In this document: in pieces, positions 1 through 8,188 of the stretch
Position numbering within the stretch: position 1 is the first letter of the stretch
How the letters are laid out: the number at the start of each line of letters is the position of its first letter
Source of the DNA: Xanthobacter tagetidis
Lineage (GTDB): Bacteria > Pseudomonadota > Alphaproteobacteria > Rhizobiales > Xanthobacteraceae
Reading direction: 5' to 3'
DNA: 64,000 nt
NCBI RefSeq assembly: GCF_003667445.1
Contig: NZ_RCTF01000020.1
Coordinates: forward strand, 1-64,000
Translations under genes and position numbers: made by a program
The notes under the pieces: model-generated
Told to the model about the DNA's origin: nothing
Seen by the model: only the letters and a program-made list of their open reading frames with translations
The model's database searches: none

Positions 1-316
1 AATCGTCGAGCGTGGTGGGGTGGGGCGTGTTGTTGGTCATGTCGATGCACATGGTCACGCCGCCGACCGCCGCCGCCGCCGAGCCGGTCTGGAAGTCTTC
101 CTTGTAGGTGTGCCCCGGCTCGCGGAAGTGGCAGTGGACGTGCCAGATGCCCGGCAGCACGTCCCGTCCGGCGGCGTCGATGCGCTCCGCCGCCGCCTCG
201 AACGGCCCGCCAATGGCCGCGATCCTGCCCTCCAGCACCGCGATGTCCGCCCGGTACGACGACGTCGGCGTGTGGATCGTGCCGTTTTCGATCACGAGGT
301 CATAGGGTCGGGACAC
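1..316 (-). CDS. Cyclic amidohydrolase (dihydropyrimidinase/allantoinase/dihydroorotase type), C-terminus beyond window
   Basis: The first 105 residues of an amidohydrolase-superfamily enzyme are present. The reading starts at a GTG (VSRPYDLVIENGTI), and the rest runs off the left edge. The N-terminal beta-sandwich segment is followed by the metal-binding motif HVHCHFREPGH at about residues 62-72. The HxHxR pattern is typical of allantoinases, hydantoinases and dihydroorotase-like enzymes that hydrolyse cyclic amides at a zinc centre. The gene lies 17 bp downstream of livF on the same strand and is probably the last visible member of the livHMGF transcript, so its substrate may be what the transporter imports (inference). 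The exact substrate cannot be read from this fragment. Confidence 0.8.
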   Translation of the reverse strand, partial: MSRPYDLVIENGTIHTPTSSYRADIAVLEGRIAAIGGPFEAAAERIDAAGRDVLPGIWHVHCHFREPGHTYKEDFQTGSAAAAVGGVTMCIDMTNNTPHPTTLDD

Positions 317-333
317 GTCACGCTCTCCGCACG

Positions 334-1062
334 TCAGTTGAGGCCAAGATAGGCGGCGCGGATATCCTCGCGCCTCAGGAGTTCATCGGCCGGGCCGTCG
401 ATGGTGATCCGCCCGGTGTCCAGCACGTAGCCGCGGGTGGCGATCTCCAGCGCGAGGCCCACGTCCTGCTCCACCAGCAGGATGGTGATGCCCCGCTCGC
501 GGTTCACCTGCCGCACCGCCTCGGCGATGCGCTCGACGATCACCGGGGCGAGGCCGAGCGACATCTCGTCGATCAGCAGGAGGCTGGGGCGCGCCATCAG
601 CGCCCGGCCGATGGCGCACATCTGCTGCTCGCCGCCGGACAGGAGGCCGGCCAGCCGGTCCTCCAGCCGCACCAATTCCGGAAACAGCTGGAACACCAGC
701 GCCAGATCGTCGTCCTCGCCCTCGCGGGTCGCCCGCGCGGTCGCGCCGAGCTTGAGGTTCTGGCGCACCGTGAGGCCGGCGAACAGGCGCCGGCCCTCGG
801 GAACCATGGCGATGCCGCGCCGGGCGCGCTCGTAGGGCTTCAGGGGCTTCAGGTCCGTGCCGGCGAAGCGCATGGTGCCGCCGCGCGCCGCCACGAGGCC
901 GGTGAGCGCCCGCAGAAGCGTGGTCTTGCCGGCGCCGTTGGCACCCACGAGGGCGACGATCTCGCCCTGTGCCATGTCGAAGCTCACGTCCCACAATACC
1001 CGGCTGTCGCCATAGGCGACGGCGAGGCCGTTCACCGCCAGAAGGCTGGTCGCGGCGCTCAT
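334..1062 (-). CDS. livF: Branched-chain amino acid-type ABC transporter ATP-binding protein LivF
   Basis: 242 residues starting MSAATSLLAVNGL. Walker A GANGAGKTT, the signature LSGGEQQM and Walker B LLLIDEMSLGL are all visible, giving the short LivF-type nucleotide-binding subunit. The start is fixed by an ATGA overlap with the livG stop; a longer upstream frame reads only the antisense-like part of livG. It would energise uptake through the LivHM permease. A substrate-binding protein for this set is not in the window and may lie beyond the left edge. Substrates of this transporter class include amino acids, amides, urea and aromatic acids, so the symbol marks family rather than substrate. 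Confidence 0.93.
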   Translation of the reverse strand: MSAATSLLAVNGLAVAYGDSRVLWDVSFDMAQGEIVALVGANGAGKTTLLRALTGLVAARGGTMRFAGTDLKPLKPYERARRGIAMVPEGRRLFAGLTVRQNLKLGATARATREGEDDDLALVFQLFPELVRLEDRLAGLLSGGEQQMCAIGRALMARPSLLLIDEMSLGLAPVIVERIAEAVRQVNRERGITILLVEQDVGLALEIATRGYVLDTGRITIDGPADELLRREDIRAAYLGLN

Positions 1063-1829
1063 GCGGCGCCTCCCGCGGCCGGCTGAGCGGAGGCGTGCGC
1101 CTTCGCGAAGCGCTGACCGAGATAGGCCTCCACCACCTTGGCGTCGGACACCACCTCGCCCGGCGCGCCCTCGGCGAGCTTGGCGCCGAAATTCAGCACC
1201 ATGATGCGGTCGCACAAGGCCAGCACAGCCTTCATCACGTGCTCGATGATGACGACTGTCAGTCCCGCTTGCTTCAAGCTTTTGACGAGGTCGATCATGC
1301 GCTCGATCTCGGTATGGTTGAGGCCCGCCATCACCTCGTCGAACAGGATGATGCGCGGACCCATGGCGAGGGCGCGCGCCACCTCCAGCCGCTTGCGGTC
1401 GGCCAGCGTCAGCTGGGGCGGCATCAGCTCCGCCTTCGGCGCGAGGCCGGTGCGCTCCAGCGCCGCGTCGGCCGCGGCCAGCCACTCGGCGCGGGTGCGC
1501 AGGCGGGCGTGGCCGAACATCGCGCCGATCGCCACGTTCTCGCGCACGTTCATGGCCTTGAACGGCTGTACGATCTGGAACGTGCGGGCGATGCCGAGGC
1601 GGGAGAGGCGATGCGGCCTGAGACCGGTCACGTCCGCACCGTCGAAGCGGATGGAGCCACCGTCCAGCCGATAGACGGCGGAGATGGCGTTGAGGAGCGT
1701 GGTCTTGCCGGCGCCGTTCGGGCCGATCACGCCGAAGATCTCGCCCGCCTCCACGTGGAACGAGACGCCGGCGAGCGCCTTCACGCCGCCGAAGCGGATT
1801 TCCAGGTCGCTTGCCTCAAGCAGCGCCAT
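1059..1829 (-). CDS. livG: Branched-chain amino acid-type ABC transporter ATP-binding protein LivG
   Basis: 256 residues. Walker A is GPNGAGKTT near residue 36. The longer middle region with FQIVQPFKAMNVRENVAIG and Walker B IILFDEVMAGLN is typical of the LivG subunit. The signature segment reads LTLADRKRLEVARALA, a variant of LSGGQ that is usual for LivG (LxxGxxRxLEIARAL) although here the glycine is replaced. A Shine-Dalgarno GGAGGT sits about 10 bp before the ATG, inside the end of livM, with which it overlaps by 14 bp. It pairs with LivF to drive the permease. Confidence 0.93.
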   Translation of the reverse strand: MALLEASDLEIRFGGVKALAGVSFHVEAGEIFGVIGPNGAGKTTLLNAISAVYRLDGGSIRFDGADVTGLRPHRLSRLGIARTFQIVQPFKAMNVRENVAIGAMFGHARLRTRAEWLAAADAALERTGLAPKAELMPPQLTLADRKRLEVARALAMGPRIILFDEVMAGLNHTEIERMIDLVKSLKQAGLTVVIIEHVMKAVLALCDRIMVLNFGAKLAEGAPGEVVSDAKVVEAYLGQRFAKAHASAQPAAGGAA

Positions 1830-2787
1830 GGCGCGACCTCCAGCGCTGGATCAGGGTGCGGCCGGCCACCAGCATGCCGTTGGGGGCGACCAGGCAGATG
1901 GCGACGATCAGCACGCCGAAGACGATCTGATGCGCGGTGACGAAGCCGCCCCACACCAGGGTCGACAGGAATTCCAGCACGAAGGCGCCGAGCACCGGCC
2001 CGACCACCGTTCCCATGCCGCCGAGGATCAGCATCATGTAGGCCTTCACGCCGATGGCGGGATCGAAGGCGCTGGCCGGCTCGATGAAGGTGATCCAATA
2101 GGCCCATACGCCGCCGGCAAATCCGGTGATGCCGGCGGAGATGGCCCAGGCGGCGACCTTGCTGGCGGTGGTGTCGATGCCCATGACACCCGCGGCGCGC
2201 TCGCCGTCGCGGATCGCCCTGAGCGCATAGCCGAACGGGCGGGTGAGGATGAAGGCGACCAGCAGCGTCGAGACCACCATTCCGGCCAGCATGACAAGGT
2301 AGATGGCGCGGTAGAGCGGGCCGGGCGGCAGATCGGAGAGTGGCAGCGGCAGGCCCTGCGCGCCTCCGGTGATGCCTCCCACCTGGATCACCAGCTGGAT
2401 CGCGGCGAGGTTGAGCGCGACCGTGGCGATGGCGAAGTAGTGGCCCCGCAGGCGCAAAATGGGCCAGCCGATCACGCCCGCGACCGCGGCGGAGACCGCC
2501 ACCGCCGCGACCAGCGCCAGCGGGAACGGCAGGCCGAGCGTCATGGCGACACCGCAGCCATAGGCCCCGAAGCCGAAGAACACCGCATTGCCGAAGGCGT
2601 GGTAGCCGGCGAGGCCGACGATCACGTTCAGGCCCTGGGTGACGATGGCGTACATAAACACCGTCGTCAGCACGCGGAGCCAATAATTGTTCAGCACCAG
2701 CGGCGCGGCGGCGAGCAGGGCGACGCCCACGATGGCGAGCGCCCAGAGGACCAGCGCGCGGCGCCGGATGCGCGGAGCCGGGCTCAT
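1816..2787 (-). CDS. livM: Branched-chain amino acid-type ABC transporter permease LivM
   Basis: 323 residues, strongly hydrophobic with about eight to ten membrane segments. It contains the LivM-family pattern GLNVIVGLAGYHAFGNAVFFGFGAYG in the N-terminal third and an EAA-like loop near GYALRAIRDGERAAGVMGID. It forms the inner-membrane channel with LivH. The start ATG overlaps the livH stop as ATGA, and its end overlaps livG, consistent with translational coupling along livHMGF. Confidence 0.92.
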   Translation of the reverse strand: MSPAPRIRRRALVLWALAIVGVALLAAAPLVLNNYWLRVLTTVFMYAIVTQGLNVIVGLAGYHAFGNAVFFGFGAYGCGVAMTLGLPFPLALVAAVAVSAAVAGVIGWPILRLRGHYFAIATVALNLAAIQLVIQVGGITGGAQGLPLPLSDLPPGPLYRAIYLVMLAGMVVSTLLVAFILTRPFGYALRAIRDGERAAGVMGIDTTASKVAAWAISAGITGFAGGVWAYWITFIEPASAFDPAIGVKAYMMLILGGMGTVVGPVLGAFVLEFLSTLVWGGFVTAHQIVFGVLIVAICLVAPNGMLVAGRTLIQRWRSRHGAA

Positions 2788-3656
2788 GCGTGCTCCCCGA
2801 AGAAGGCGCGACCGAACAGGCCCTGCGGGCGCAGCACCAGCACCAGGAGGAACAGCGCGAAGCCGACGATCTCCTGGTAGTTGGCGCCGAGATAGTAGCC
2901 TGACCAGGCCTGGACCAAGCCGTAGATGAAACCGGCGACGATGCAGCCCTCCACCGACCCGATCCCGCCGAGAACGGTGATGACGAACACCGCGCTGAGG
3001 AAGGTGAGGCCCATGCCGGGCATGATCGGAAACAGCATGGAGGCCAGCGAGCCGGTGGCACCGGCGAGCGCCGCTCCGGCGCCGGCCGTGAGCGCGTAGA
3101 TGCGCTCGGGATTGATGCCCATGAGCGCGGCCACCTCCCGGTCGAGGGCCGTGGCGAGGATCATCTGTCCGGCACGGGTGAAGCGAAGGAAGGCGTAGAA
3201 GGCGATGCCGAGCGCGATCGAGAAGCCCGCCGCCACCAGCCGCACCACCGGGATGAGGACGCCGAACAGCTCGATCGAGCTGGCGGCGTACGACGCATTC
3301 ACCGATCGCACGTCCGAGGTGAAGGCGTTGGAGACGGCGTCCACCATCACCAGCTCGATGCCGAAGGTGACCACCAGGGACAGAAGCAGGCTGGTGCGGA
3401 TGATCTGGTTCAGGATCAGGACCTGAAGCACGTAGCCCAGCGCGAACATCGCCGCCATCGAGATCGGGATGGAGGCGATGGGATCGAGGCCGACCCAGTG
3501 ATAGAGCCCGTAAGTGGTGTAGGCGCCCAGCATGATGAAGCCGGTGTGGGCGAGATTGATCACCCCCATCACCCCCCAGACCATGGAGAAGCCGATGGTC
3601 GCAATGCCGTACAATCCACCCAGCAGCAGCCCGTTAGTGGTCGCCTGCCAAAGCAC
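2784..3656 (-). CDS. livH: Branched-chain amino acid-type ABC transporter permease LivH
   Basis: 290 residues with a GTG start (codon at 3654-3656) preceded by a strong GGAGGG Shine-Dalgarno 6 bp upstream. The N-terminus NGLLLGGLYGIATIGFSMVWGVMGVINLAHTGFIMLGAY is diagnostic of LivH permeases, and the EAA-like loop reads DREVAALMGINPERIYALT. It is the first gene of the minus-strand operon and is transcribed from the AT-rich region shared with the divergent GntR regulator. Confidence 0.92.
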   Translation of the reverse strand: MLWQATTNGLLLGGLYGIATIGFSMVWGVMGVINLAHTGFIMLGAYTTYGLYHWVGLDPIASIPISMAAMFALGYVLQVLILNQIIRTSLLLSLVVTFGIELVMVDAVSNAFTSDVRSVNASYAASSIELFGVLIPVVRLVAAGFSIALGIAFYAFLRFTRAGQMILATALDREVAALMGINPERIYALTAGAGAALAGATGSLASMLFPIMPGMGLTFLSAVFVITVLGGIGSVEGCIVAGFIYGLVQAWSGYYLGANYQEIVGFALFLLVLVLRPQGLFGRAFFGEHA

Positions 3657-3689
3657 GTTATTCCCTCCAAAGCGTTGAGAGTGCTTATT

Positions 3690-3730
3690 TTATGCTGGAC
3701 AAACTACGGTAATTATGCATAGTTTATGCA
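3690..3730. promoter_or_regulatory. Divergent control region with three TTATGC(A/T) repeats
   Basis: TTATGCT at 3690 is followed by TTATGCA at 3713 and 3724. The last two are exactly 11 bp apart (one helical turn) and the first is 23 bp away (about two turns), so all face the same side of the DNA. They lie in an unusually AT-rich stretch between livH and the GntR gene, as expected for operator sites of the adjacent regulator. Assignment to that regulator is inference. Confidence 0.5.
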
Positions 3731-3756
3731 AACTAAATCGGATCGTGCAACACCTC

Positions 3757-4563
3757 ATGTCTGAACGCAGCGCACAAAGAAGACGCAGTGCTGGCGCCGA
3801 AGCCGGCACGGGGCGGAAAGTGGCTGGCCCGAAAGGCGGGATTTCCAAGGGCGGATCGAGCGAATTCGCCTATCAGGTGATCCGCGGCGAGATCGTCTCG
3901 CTCGCGCTCGCGCCGGGCAGCGACCTCGACGAGGCGGCGCTGGTCGCCCGCCTCGGCCTATCGCGCACGCCGCTGAGGGAGGCGGTGGTGCGCCTCGCCG
4001 GCGAGGGGCTGGTGCAGATCCTGCCGAACCGGGGTGCCCGGGTCGCCCCCATGGGCTGGAACGACATCCGAGAGCACCTGGAAGCCTTCGACCTCTCCCA
4101 GCGCCTCGTCACCCGCTGGGCCGCGCTGCGCCGGACCGAGGGGCAGATCGCCCAGATCGAGTCCGAATGCCGCGGCTTCGAGACCGCGGCGCAGAAGCGC
4201 GACAGCGAGGCCATGCTGGAGATCAACTGGCGGTTCCACGCGGCGATCGCCGCCTGCTGCCGCAACACGGTGATCGAGCGCTTCTACCTGCAATTGCTGA
4301 CCACCAATCTGCGCATCTCCCGCCTCGCCATGACCTATGACTGCTTCCCGACCGAAGAGTCCTACGGGCTGCATGTGGGCAACATCCTGCGCGAGCACCG
4401 CGAGATGGTGGAGGCGATCCGCGCCCGCGACGGCGACCGGGCCGATGCGCTCGGCAGTTCGCATGCCGGGCTCGCCCGCAAGCGCGTGTCCGAGTGCCTC
4501 ACCCAGAGCATGCTTTCGGACATGGAATTGCCGCTCGGCGGCGTGCCGGACAGTTTAGGCTGA
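3757..4563 (+). CDS. GntR-family (FadR/FCD subfamily) transcriptional regulator
   Basis: 268 residues from the ATG at 3757. A basic, disordered N-terminal tail of about 35 residues precedes a GntR winged helix (FAYQVIRGEIVSLALAPGSDLDEAALVARLGLSRTPLREAVVRL). An all-helical FCD ligand-binding domain follows, with ligand or metal-site residues such as the histidines in FHAAIAACCRNTVI and HREMVEAIRARD. The open frame extends to an ATG at 3715, but that codon lies inside the TTATGCA repeats and probable promoter, so 3757 is preferred; no good Shine-Dalgarno is seen for either. It is divergent from livHMGF and probably senses the imported substrate or a breakdown product. Confidence 0.88.
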   Translation: MSERSAQRRRSAGAEAGTGRKVAGPKGGISKGGSSEFAYQVIRGEIVSLALAPGSDLDEAALVARLGLSRTPLREAVVRLAGEGLVQILPNRGARVAPMGWNDIREHLEAFDLSQRLVTRWAALRRTEGQIAQIESECRGFETAAQKRDSEAMLEINWRFHAAIAACCRNTVIERFYLQLLTTNLRISRLAMTYDCFPTEESYGLHVGNILREHREMVEAIRARDGDRADALGSSHAGLARKRVSECLTQSMLSDMELPLGGVPDSLG

Positions 4564-4583
4564 GCCGAGAGAGGACGTCCGCC

Positions 4584-4922
4584 ATGTGCGAGGTATGCGC
4601 GATCTTCGGCGCCGGCGAGCATTGGAGCGACTTCGCGCGCCAGCGCGACACGCGGTTTCCGTTCGCCGACATCCTGCACTATCGGGCAGAGCGCAAGCGG
4701 CGCATCGCCATGCTCAATGCCCTGCTCGTCCCTCTCGGCCTCCTGTGCGAGGACTGGGATGGGGAGGCGCTTGCCCTCACGGACGCGCGCGGGCGCACCC
4801 GCATCGCGCCGACGCTCGCCGACGTGTGGCCGGTGGCGGAGGGATTGTCCGGCGCCCGCGTCGACCCGCTTGCGGACGCCTTCTTCGCGCCGTCTTGCGA
4901 GATGGAGCGGACCGATGGATGA
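4584..4922 (+). CDS. Small CxxC protein translationally coupled to a COG0523 GTPase
   Basis: 112 residues, soluble, starting MCEVCAIFGAGEHWSDF. The N-terminal CEVC pair could bind metal or form a disulfide. Internal segments include RAERKRRIAMLNALLVPLGL and a Trp/Asp-rich stretch, LLCEDWDGEALALTD. The stop overlaps the start of the downstream GTPase by 8 bp (ATGGATGA), so the two are likely made together. I do not recognise a named family. Pairing with a COG0523 metallochaperone suggests a role in delivering or sensing a metal, possibly for the amidohydrolase of the neighbouring operon, but this is inference only. Confidence 0.75.
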   Translation: MCEVCAIFGAGEHWSDFARQRDTRFPFADILHYRAERKRRIAMLNALLVPLGLLCEDWDGEALALTDARGRTRIAPTLADVWPVAEGLSGARVDPLADAFFAPSCEMERTDG

Positions 4923-5883
4923 GCGCCTGCCCCTGATCGTCGTCACCGGCTTTCTCGGCAGCGGCAAGACCACCCTCATCCGCCGCTTCGTGGAGACCCC
5001 GGAAGGGGCCGATTCCGGCATCGTCGTCAACGAGTTCGGCGAGGCCGGCGTCGATCACAGGCTGCTGGTTCACGCCAGCGAGGCGGTGGAGCTGATCGAC
5101 GGCGGCTGCCTGTGCTGCGCCCGCCGCGCCGACGTCGCCAAGGCGCTGCACGACCTCGTGCGCATGGCCAAGACCAAAGGCGGCTTCAGTCGGGCCATCC
5201 TGGAGACGTCGGGCCTCGCCGATCCGGCGCCGGTGATCGCGACCCTTGCGCGCGACCCCTGGCTGAAGGCCCATGTGCGCCTCGCCTCCGTGGTCGCGGT
5301 GGTGGACGCCGTGGCGGGCATCGGCAACCTGGAGCGCCGGCCCGAGGCGCGGCGGCAGGTTGCCATCGCCGACACGGTGGTGCTCACCAAAGGGGACCTG
5401 CGCGCCGCCCAGCCCCGCGCCGCCCTTGAGGCCGCGATCCGGGCGGTCTCGCCCGACGCCCGCATCCTCGATTCGCAGGACGAGAACTTCCGTCCGCGCG
5501 ATGTCCTTGGCGGCACGGAAAGCTTCGCCGCCCCGCCCTCGCCCTTCCTGGCGGACGCGCCCGAGCACGAGGCCGACGTCGCCTCGTTCACCCTGCCGCT
5601 GGACGGCCGGGTGGACTGGCCGGCCTTCACCGTCTGGCTCTCGGCGCTGCTGCATGCCCACGGCGACCGGATCCTGAGGGTGAAGGGGCTGTTGCGCACC
5701 ACATCCTCGGACCAGCCGCTGGCCATTCACGGCGTGCAGCACGTGATGCACCCGCCGACCCACCTCTCGGGCGCGGAGGCCGGCCCGTCATTCCTGGTGT
5801 TTATCGCGTCGGGGATCCGCAAGGCCGAGATCGAGCGCAGCCTGGGCCGCGCGCTCCGGCATCTGACGATGGCGTCGGCCTGA
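4915..5883 (+). CDS. COG0523 (CobW/HypB/UreG-like) GTPase, probable metallochaperone
   Basis: 322 residues. G1/Walker A is GFLGSGKTT at about residues 11-19, Walker B-like VNEFGEAG follows, and the family's GGCLCCA metal-binding CxCC motif is at about residues 62-68. The guanine-specificity loop reads VLTKGD rather than TKxD in its commonest form. A CobW C-terminal domain ends the protein (GVQHVMHPPTHL). COG0523 proteins bind zinc or cobalt and hydrolyse GTP to hand metal to client enzymes. The gene sits beside a liv transporter and a metal-dependent amidohydrolase, a context in which COG0523 proteins are known to occur. The client is not proven. Confidence 0.88.
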   Translation: MDERLPLIVVTGFLGSGKTTLIRRFVETPEGADSGIVVNEFGEAGVDHRLLVHASEAVELIDGGCLCCARRADVAKALHDLVRMAKTKGGFSRAILETSGLADPAPVIATLARDPWLKAHVRLASVVAVVDAVAGIGNLERRPEARRQVAIADTVVLTKGDLRAAQPRAALEAAIRAVSPDARILDSQDENFRPRDVLGGTESFAAPPSPFLADAPEHEADVASFTLPLDGRVDWPAFTVWLSALLHAHGDRILRVKGLLRTTSSDQPLAIHGVQHVMHPPTHLSGAEAGPSFLVFIASGIRKAEIERSLGRALRHLTMASA

Positions 5884-5903
5884 AGGCGCCCTCTTCGGCG
5901 CTT
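5883..5903. terminator. Weak hairpin between convergent genes
   Basis: AAGGCGCC and GGCGCTT flank a CTCTTC loop, forming a five-base GC stem extended by A-T pairs around one bulge. It lies exactly between the convergent ends of the GTPase and EamA genes. It could serve both strands, but it is short and lacks a T-run. Confidence 0.3.
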
Positions 5904-5929
5904 CGACGGGCGCGCGGCGGCGGATCGGG

Positions 5930-6853
5930 TCACTCCGGTTCCGTCGGGTGCGCGCCGGGCGTGCGCGATTTCGCAGGCGCGGAGAGGCCTTTGAGCGCCA
6001 AGGCGACGCCGGTCAAAGTCAGCGCCAAGGCGCCGCCCTCGCGCAGGCCGAACGGGTCGCCGAGAATGGCGGCCGCGGAGAGAGTTCCGAGCAGAGGGAC
6101 CAGCAGCATGGTGATGGTCGCGATGCCGGTCGGCAGCCGCCGCAGCGCCCCGAACCAGGTCAGATAGCACAGGCCCATGGGCACCAGCGTCATATAGGCA
6201 AGGCTCGCGGCCGCAACGCCGGTCAAGGCGTCGAGCTGCGGATGCTCGAACACGAGGCCGAGCACGATCATGGGCGCGCAGCCGACCCCCACCACCCATG
6301 CGGTCTGCGCCAGCGGCGCCAGCGGCAGCGGCTTGGGGTTCGCCACCGTGCCCCACGCGAACAGCACAGCCGCCGCCAGCGCGAGGCCGACGCCGAGCAT
6401 CTGGTCCCTGCCCGCCAGGCTGTGCTGTCCGCTCAGGAGCAGGACGACGCCGGCGATCGCCAGGGCCAGCGCGACGAGCGCCCGCAGGCCCGGCCGTTCT
6501 CCGCGCAGGGGCCACGCCAGCAGCATGGCCCAGATCGGCATCGAGTAGACCAGCAGGGCGGCCTCCGCGACGCTGATGAGGTTCAGGCTCACGGTCGCGA
6601 AGCCCATCCAGGCGAACACGCTGGTGAACGCCGTCAGCCCGAGTTGCGGCCAGATGCTTCTCGGGACATGCAGGCTCTCGCCCCGGCTGAGCGCCAGCAG
6701 GCCGAGCAGAAGGGCGGCTCCGACGCCGGCGACCCCGCGCGCGAAGAAGGCCGGCCAGACCTGCAGCAGGAACTTGATCGTCGGCCAGTTCAGGGCCCAG
6801 CCGATCGCCGTGATGAGCAGGAACGCCACGCCCCACAACCGGGCACGATCCAT
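5930..6853 (-). CDS. EamA-family (DMT superfamily) transporter
   Basis: 307 residues with about ten hydrophobic segments in two repeated EamA halves. The first half includes GWALNWPTIKFLLQVWPAFFARG and the second begins near AWVVGVGCAPMIVLGLVF. Such proteins usually export amino acids, nucleosides or other metabolites across the inner membrane; the substrate is unknown. It stands alone, convergent with the COG0523 gene and with its own candidate promoter. Confidence 0.87.
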   Translation of the reverse strand: MDRARLWGVAFLLITAIGWALNWPTIKFLLQVWPAFFARGVAGVGAALLLGLLALSRGESLHVPRSIWPQLGLTAFTSVFAWMGFATVSLNLISVAEAALLVYSMPIWAMLLAWPLRGERPGLRALVALALAIAGVVLLLSGQHSLAGRDQMLGVGLALAAAVLFAWGTVANPKPLPLAPLAQTAWVVGVGCAPMIVLGLVFEHPQLDALTGVAAASLAYMTLVPMGLCYLTWFGALRRLPTGIATITMLLVPLLGTLSAAAILGDPFGLREGGALALTLTGVALALKGLSAPAKSRTPGAHPTEPE

Positions 6854-6910
6854 TGCGGGGCCTCCCGGAATTGCGGCGCGGCCGGTGCGCGCCTCGCCGC
6901 CCGGGGCACC

Positions 6911-6939
6911 CTATGATCCGAACCGCGCCATGGATGCAA
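6911..6939 (-). promoter_or_regulatory. Candidate sigma-70-type promoter for the EamA gene
   Basis: On the minus strand TTGCAT (6934-6939) and TCATAG (6911-6916) are separated by 17 bp, about 58 bp before the start codon. The match is moderate. Confidence 0.4.
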
Positions 6940-6998
6940 GCGCGTTCGCGCCGCGGGTCGACCGGCGCAGGTCTCGCCCCGCCGCCCGCCGCGCCGGC

Positions 6999-8168
6999 TC
7001 AGCCGCCCGTGACCGGCGCTCCGGTCGGTCCGTAGCCGATGCGCGCGAGGCCCGTGGCGCGCTTGGCGAGCCACCACCCCGCATTGGTCGGCCAGCTCTC
7101 GAAGGCGGGATCGAGGCCGAGCGCCTGGGCCGCGTGGCGCGGCCAGTAGGGATCGTAGAGCGCCTGGCGGGCGAGGGCGACGAGATCGGCATCGCCGGCG
7201 CCGAGGACCGCCTCCGCCTGGTGCGCGTCGAGGATCAGCCCCACGGCGGCGGTGGCGATGCCGGCGCCCTGGCGGATCGCCCGCGCATAGGGCACCTGGT
7301 AGCCCAGCTGCCGGTTGGTGTTCTCGATGGCGGTGGATTCCCTGAGGCCGCCGGACGAGCAGTCGATCACGTCGACGCCGCGCGCCTTCAGCTCGCGCGC
7401 CAGGATCACCGAATCCTCGATCTGCCAGCCCTGCGGGTGGCCGTCGACGCTGGAGATGCGGAACATCAACGGCTTGTGCGCCGGCCACCGCCCGCGCACC
7501 GCCTGCGCCACCTCCAAGGCGAAGCGCATGCGGCCGGCAAGGTCGCCGCCATAGGCGTCGTTGCGGGTGTTGATGACGGGCGAAAGGAAGCTGGCGATGA
7601 GATAGCCGTGCCCGCCATGAATCTCGACGAGGTCGAAGCCGGCCGCGTCCGCCCGGGCGGCGGCGGTGGCATAGGCTTCGAGCACCGCCGCGATGCCGTC
7701 CGGCCCGAGCGCCCGCGGCACGGCGTGGCCCGGCCCGAGCGCCTCGGCGGTCGGGCTCACCACCGCCCAGGGCGGCTCGCCGTTGCGGGCGTCCGCGTCG
7801 GTGAGCGGCCCGCCGTCCCAGGGCCGGCGCGACGAACCCTTGCGCCCGGAATGGCCGAGCTGGATCGCCGCCAGAGCCCCCGCGCTCCGCAGGAACCCGG
7901 TCACGCGCCTGAGGCCGTCGATATGGTCGTCGGACCAGATGCCGAGGTCGCCGGGGGCGATCCGGCCTTCGGGCGTGATGGCGGTCGCCTCGGTCGTGAC
8001 GATGCCGAACCCGCCGAGGGCGAACTTGCCGAGATGGACCAGCAGCCCGTCGTCGGCGAAGCCGTCCTTGGCCACATGCTGGTTCATCGCCGACAGCATG
8101 GTGCGGTTGCGGGCGGTCACGCCGCGCAAGGCGAGCGGCGTGAACAAAGCGGGCAGGGTCTCGCTCAT
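6999..8168 (-). CDS. NADH:flavin oxidoreductase / Old Yellow Enzyme family protein
   Basis: 389 residues starting MSETLPALFTPLALRG. It is a single-domain FMN TIM-barrel of the YqjM-like class. The substrate-anion pair HGGH appears in EIHGGHGYLIASFLSPVINTR, and the segment AIQLGHSGRKGSS is typical. The C-terminal 4Fe-4S and NADH domains of 2,4-dienoyl-CoA reductases are absent. It would reduce an activated C=C bond using NAD(P)H. As the last gene of the minus-strand block that also encodes a CoA ligase and two crotonases, it probably saturates or reduces an intermediate of that pathway (inference). A longer upstream frame is antisense-like sequence within the next gene. Confidence 0.85.
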   Translation of the reverse strand: MSETLPALFTPLALRGVTARNRTMLSAMNQHVAKDGFADDGLLVHLGKFALGGFGIVTTEATAITPEGRIAPGDLGIWSDDHIDGLRRVTGFLRSAGALAAIQLGHSGRKGSSRRPWDGGPLTDADARNGEPPWAVVSPTAEALGPGHAVPRALGPDGIAAVLEAYATAAARADAAGFDLVEIHGGHGYLIASFLSPVINTRNDAYGGDLAGRMRFALEVAQAVRGRWPAHKPLMFRISSVDGHPQGWQIEDSVILARELKARGVDVIDCSSGGLRESTAIENTNRQLGYQVPYARAIRQGAGIATAAVGLILDAHQAEAVLGAGDADLVALARQALYDPYWPRHAAQALGLDPAFESWPTNAGWWLAKRATGLARIGYGPTGAPVTGG

Positions 8169-8188
8169 GGCGCGCCTCCGGTCGTGGC

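Noticed and set aside
5727..6836. Minus-strand frame joining the EamA gene to the end of the GTPase
   Set aside because: Different frame from the membrane protein; it lacks hydrophobic segments and overlaps the convergent GTPase gene.
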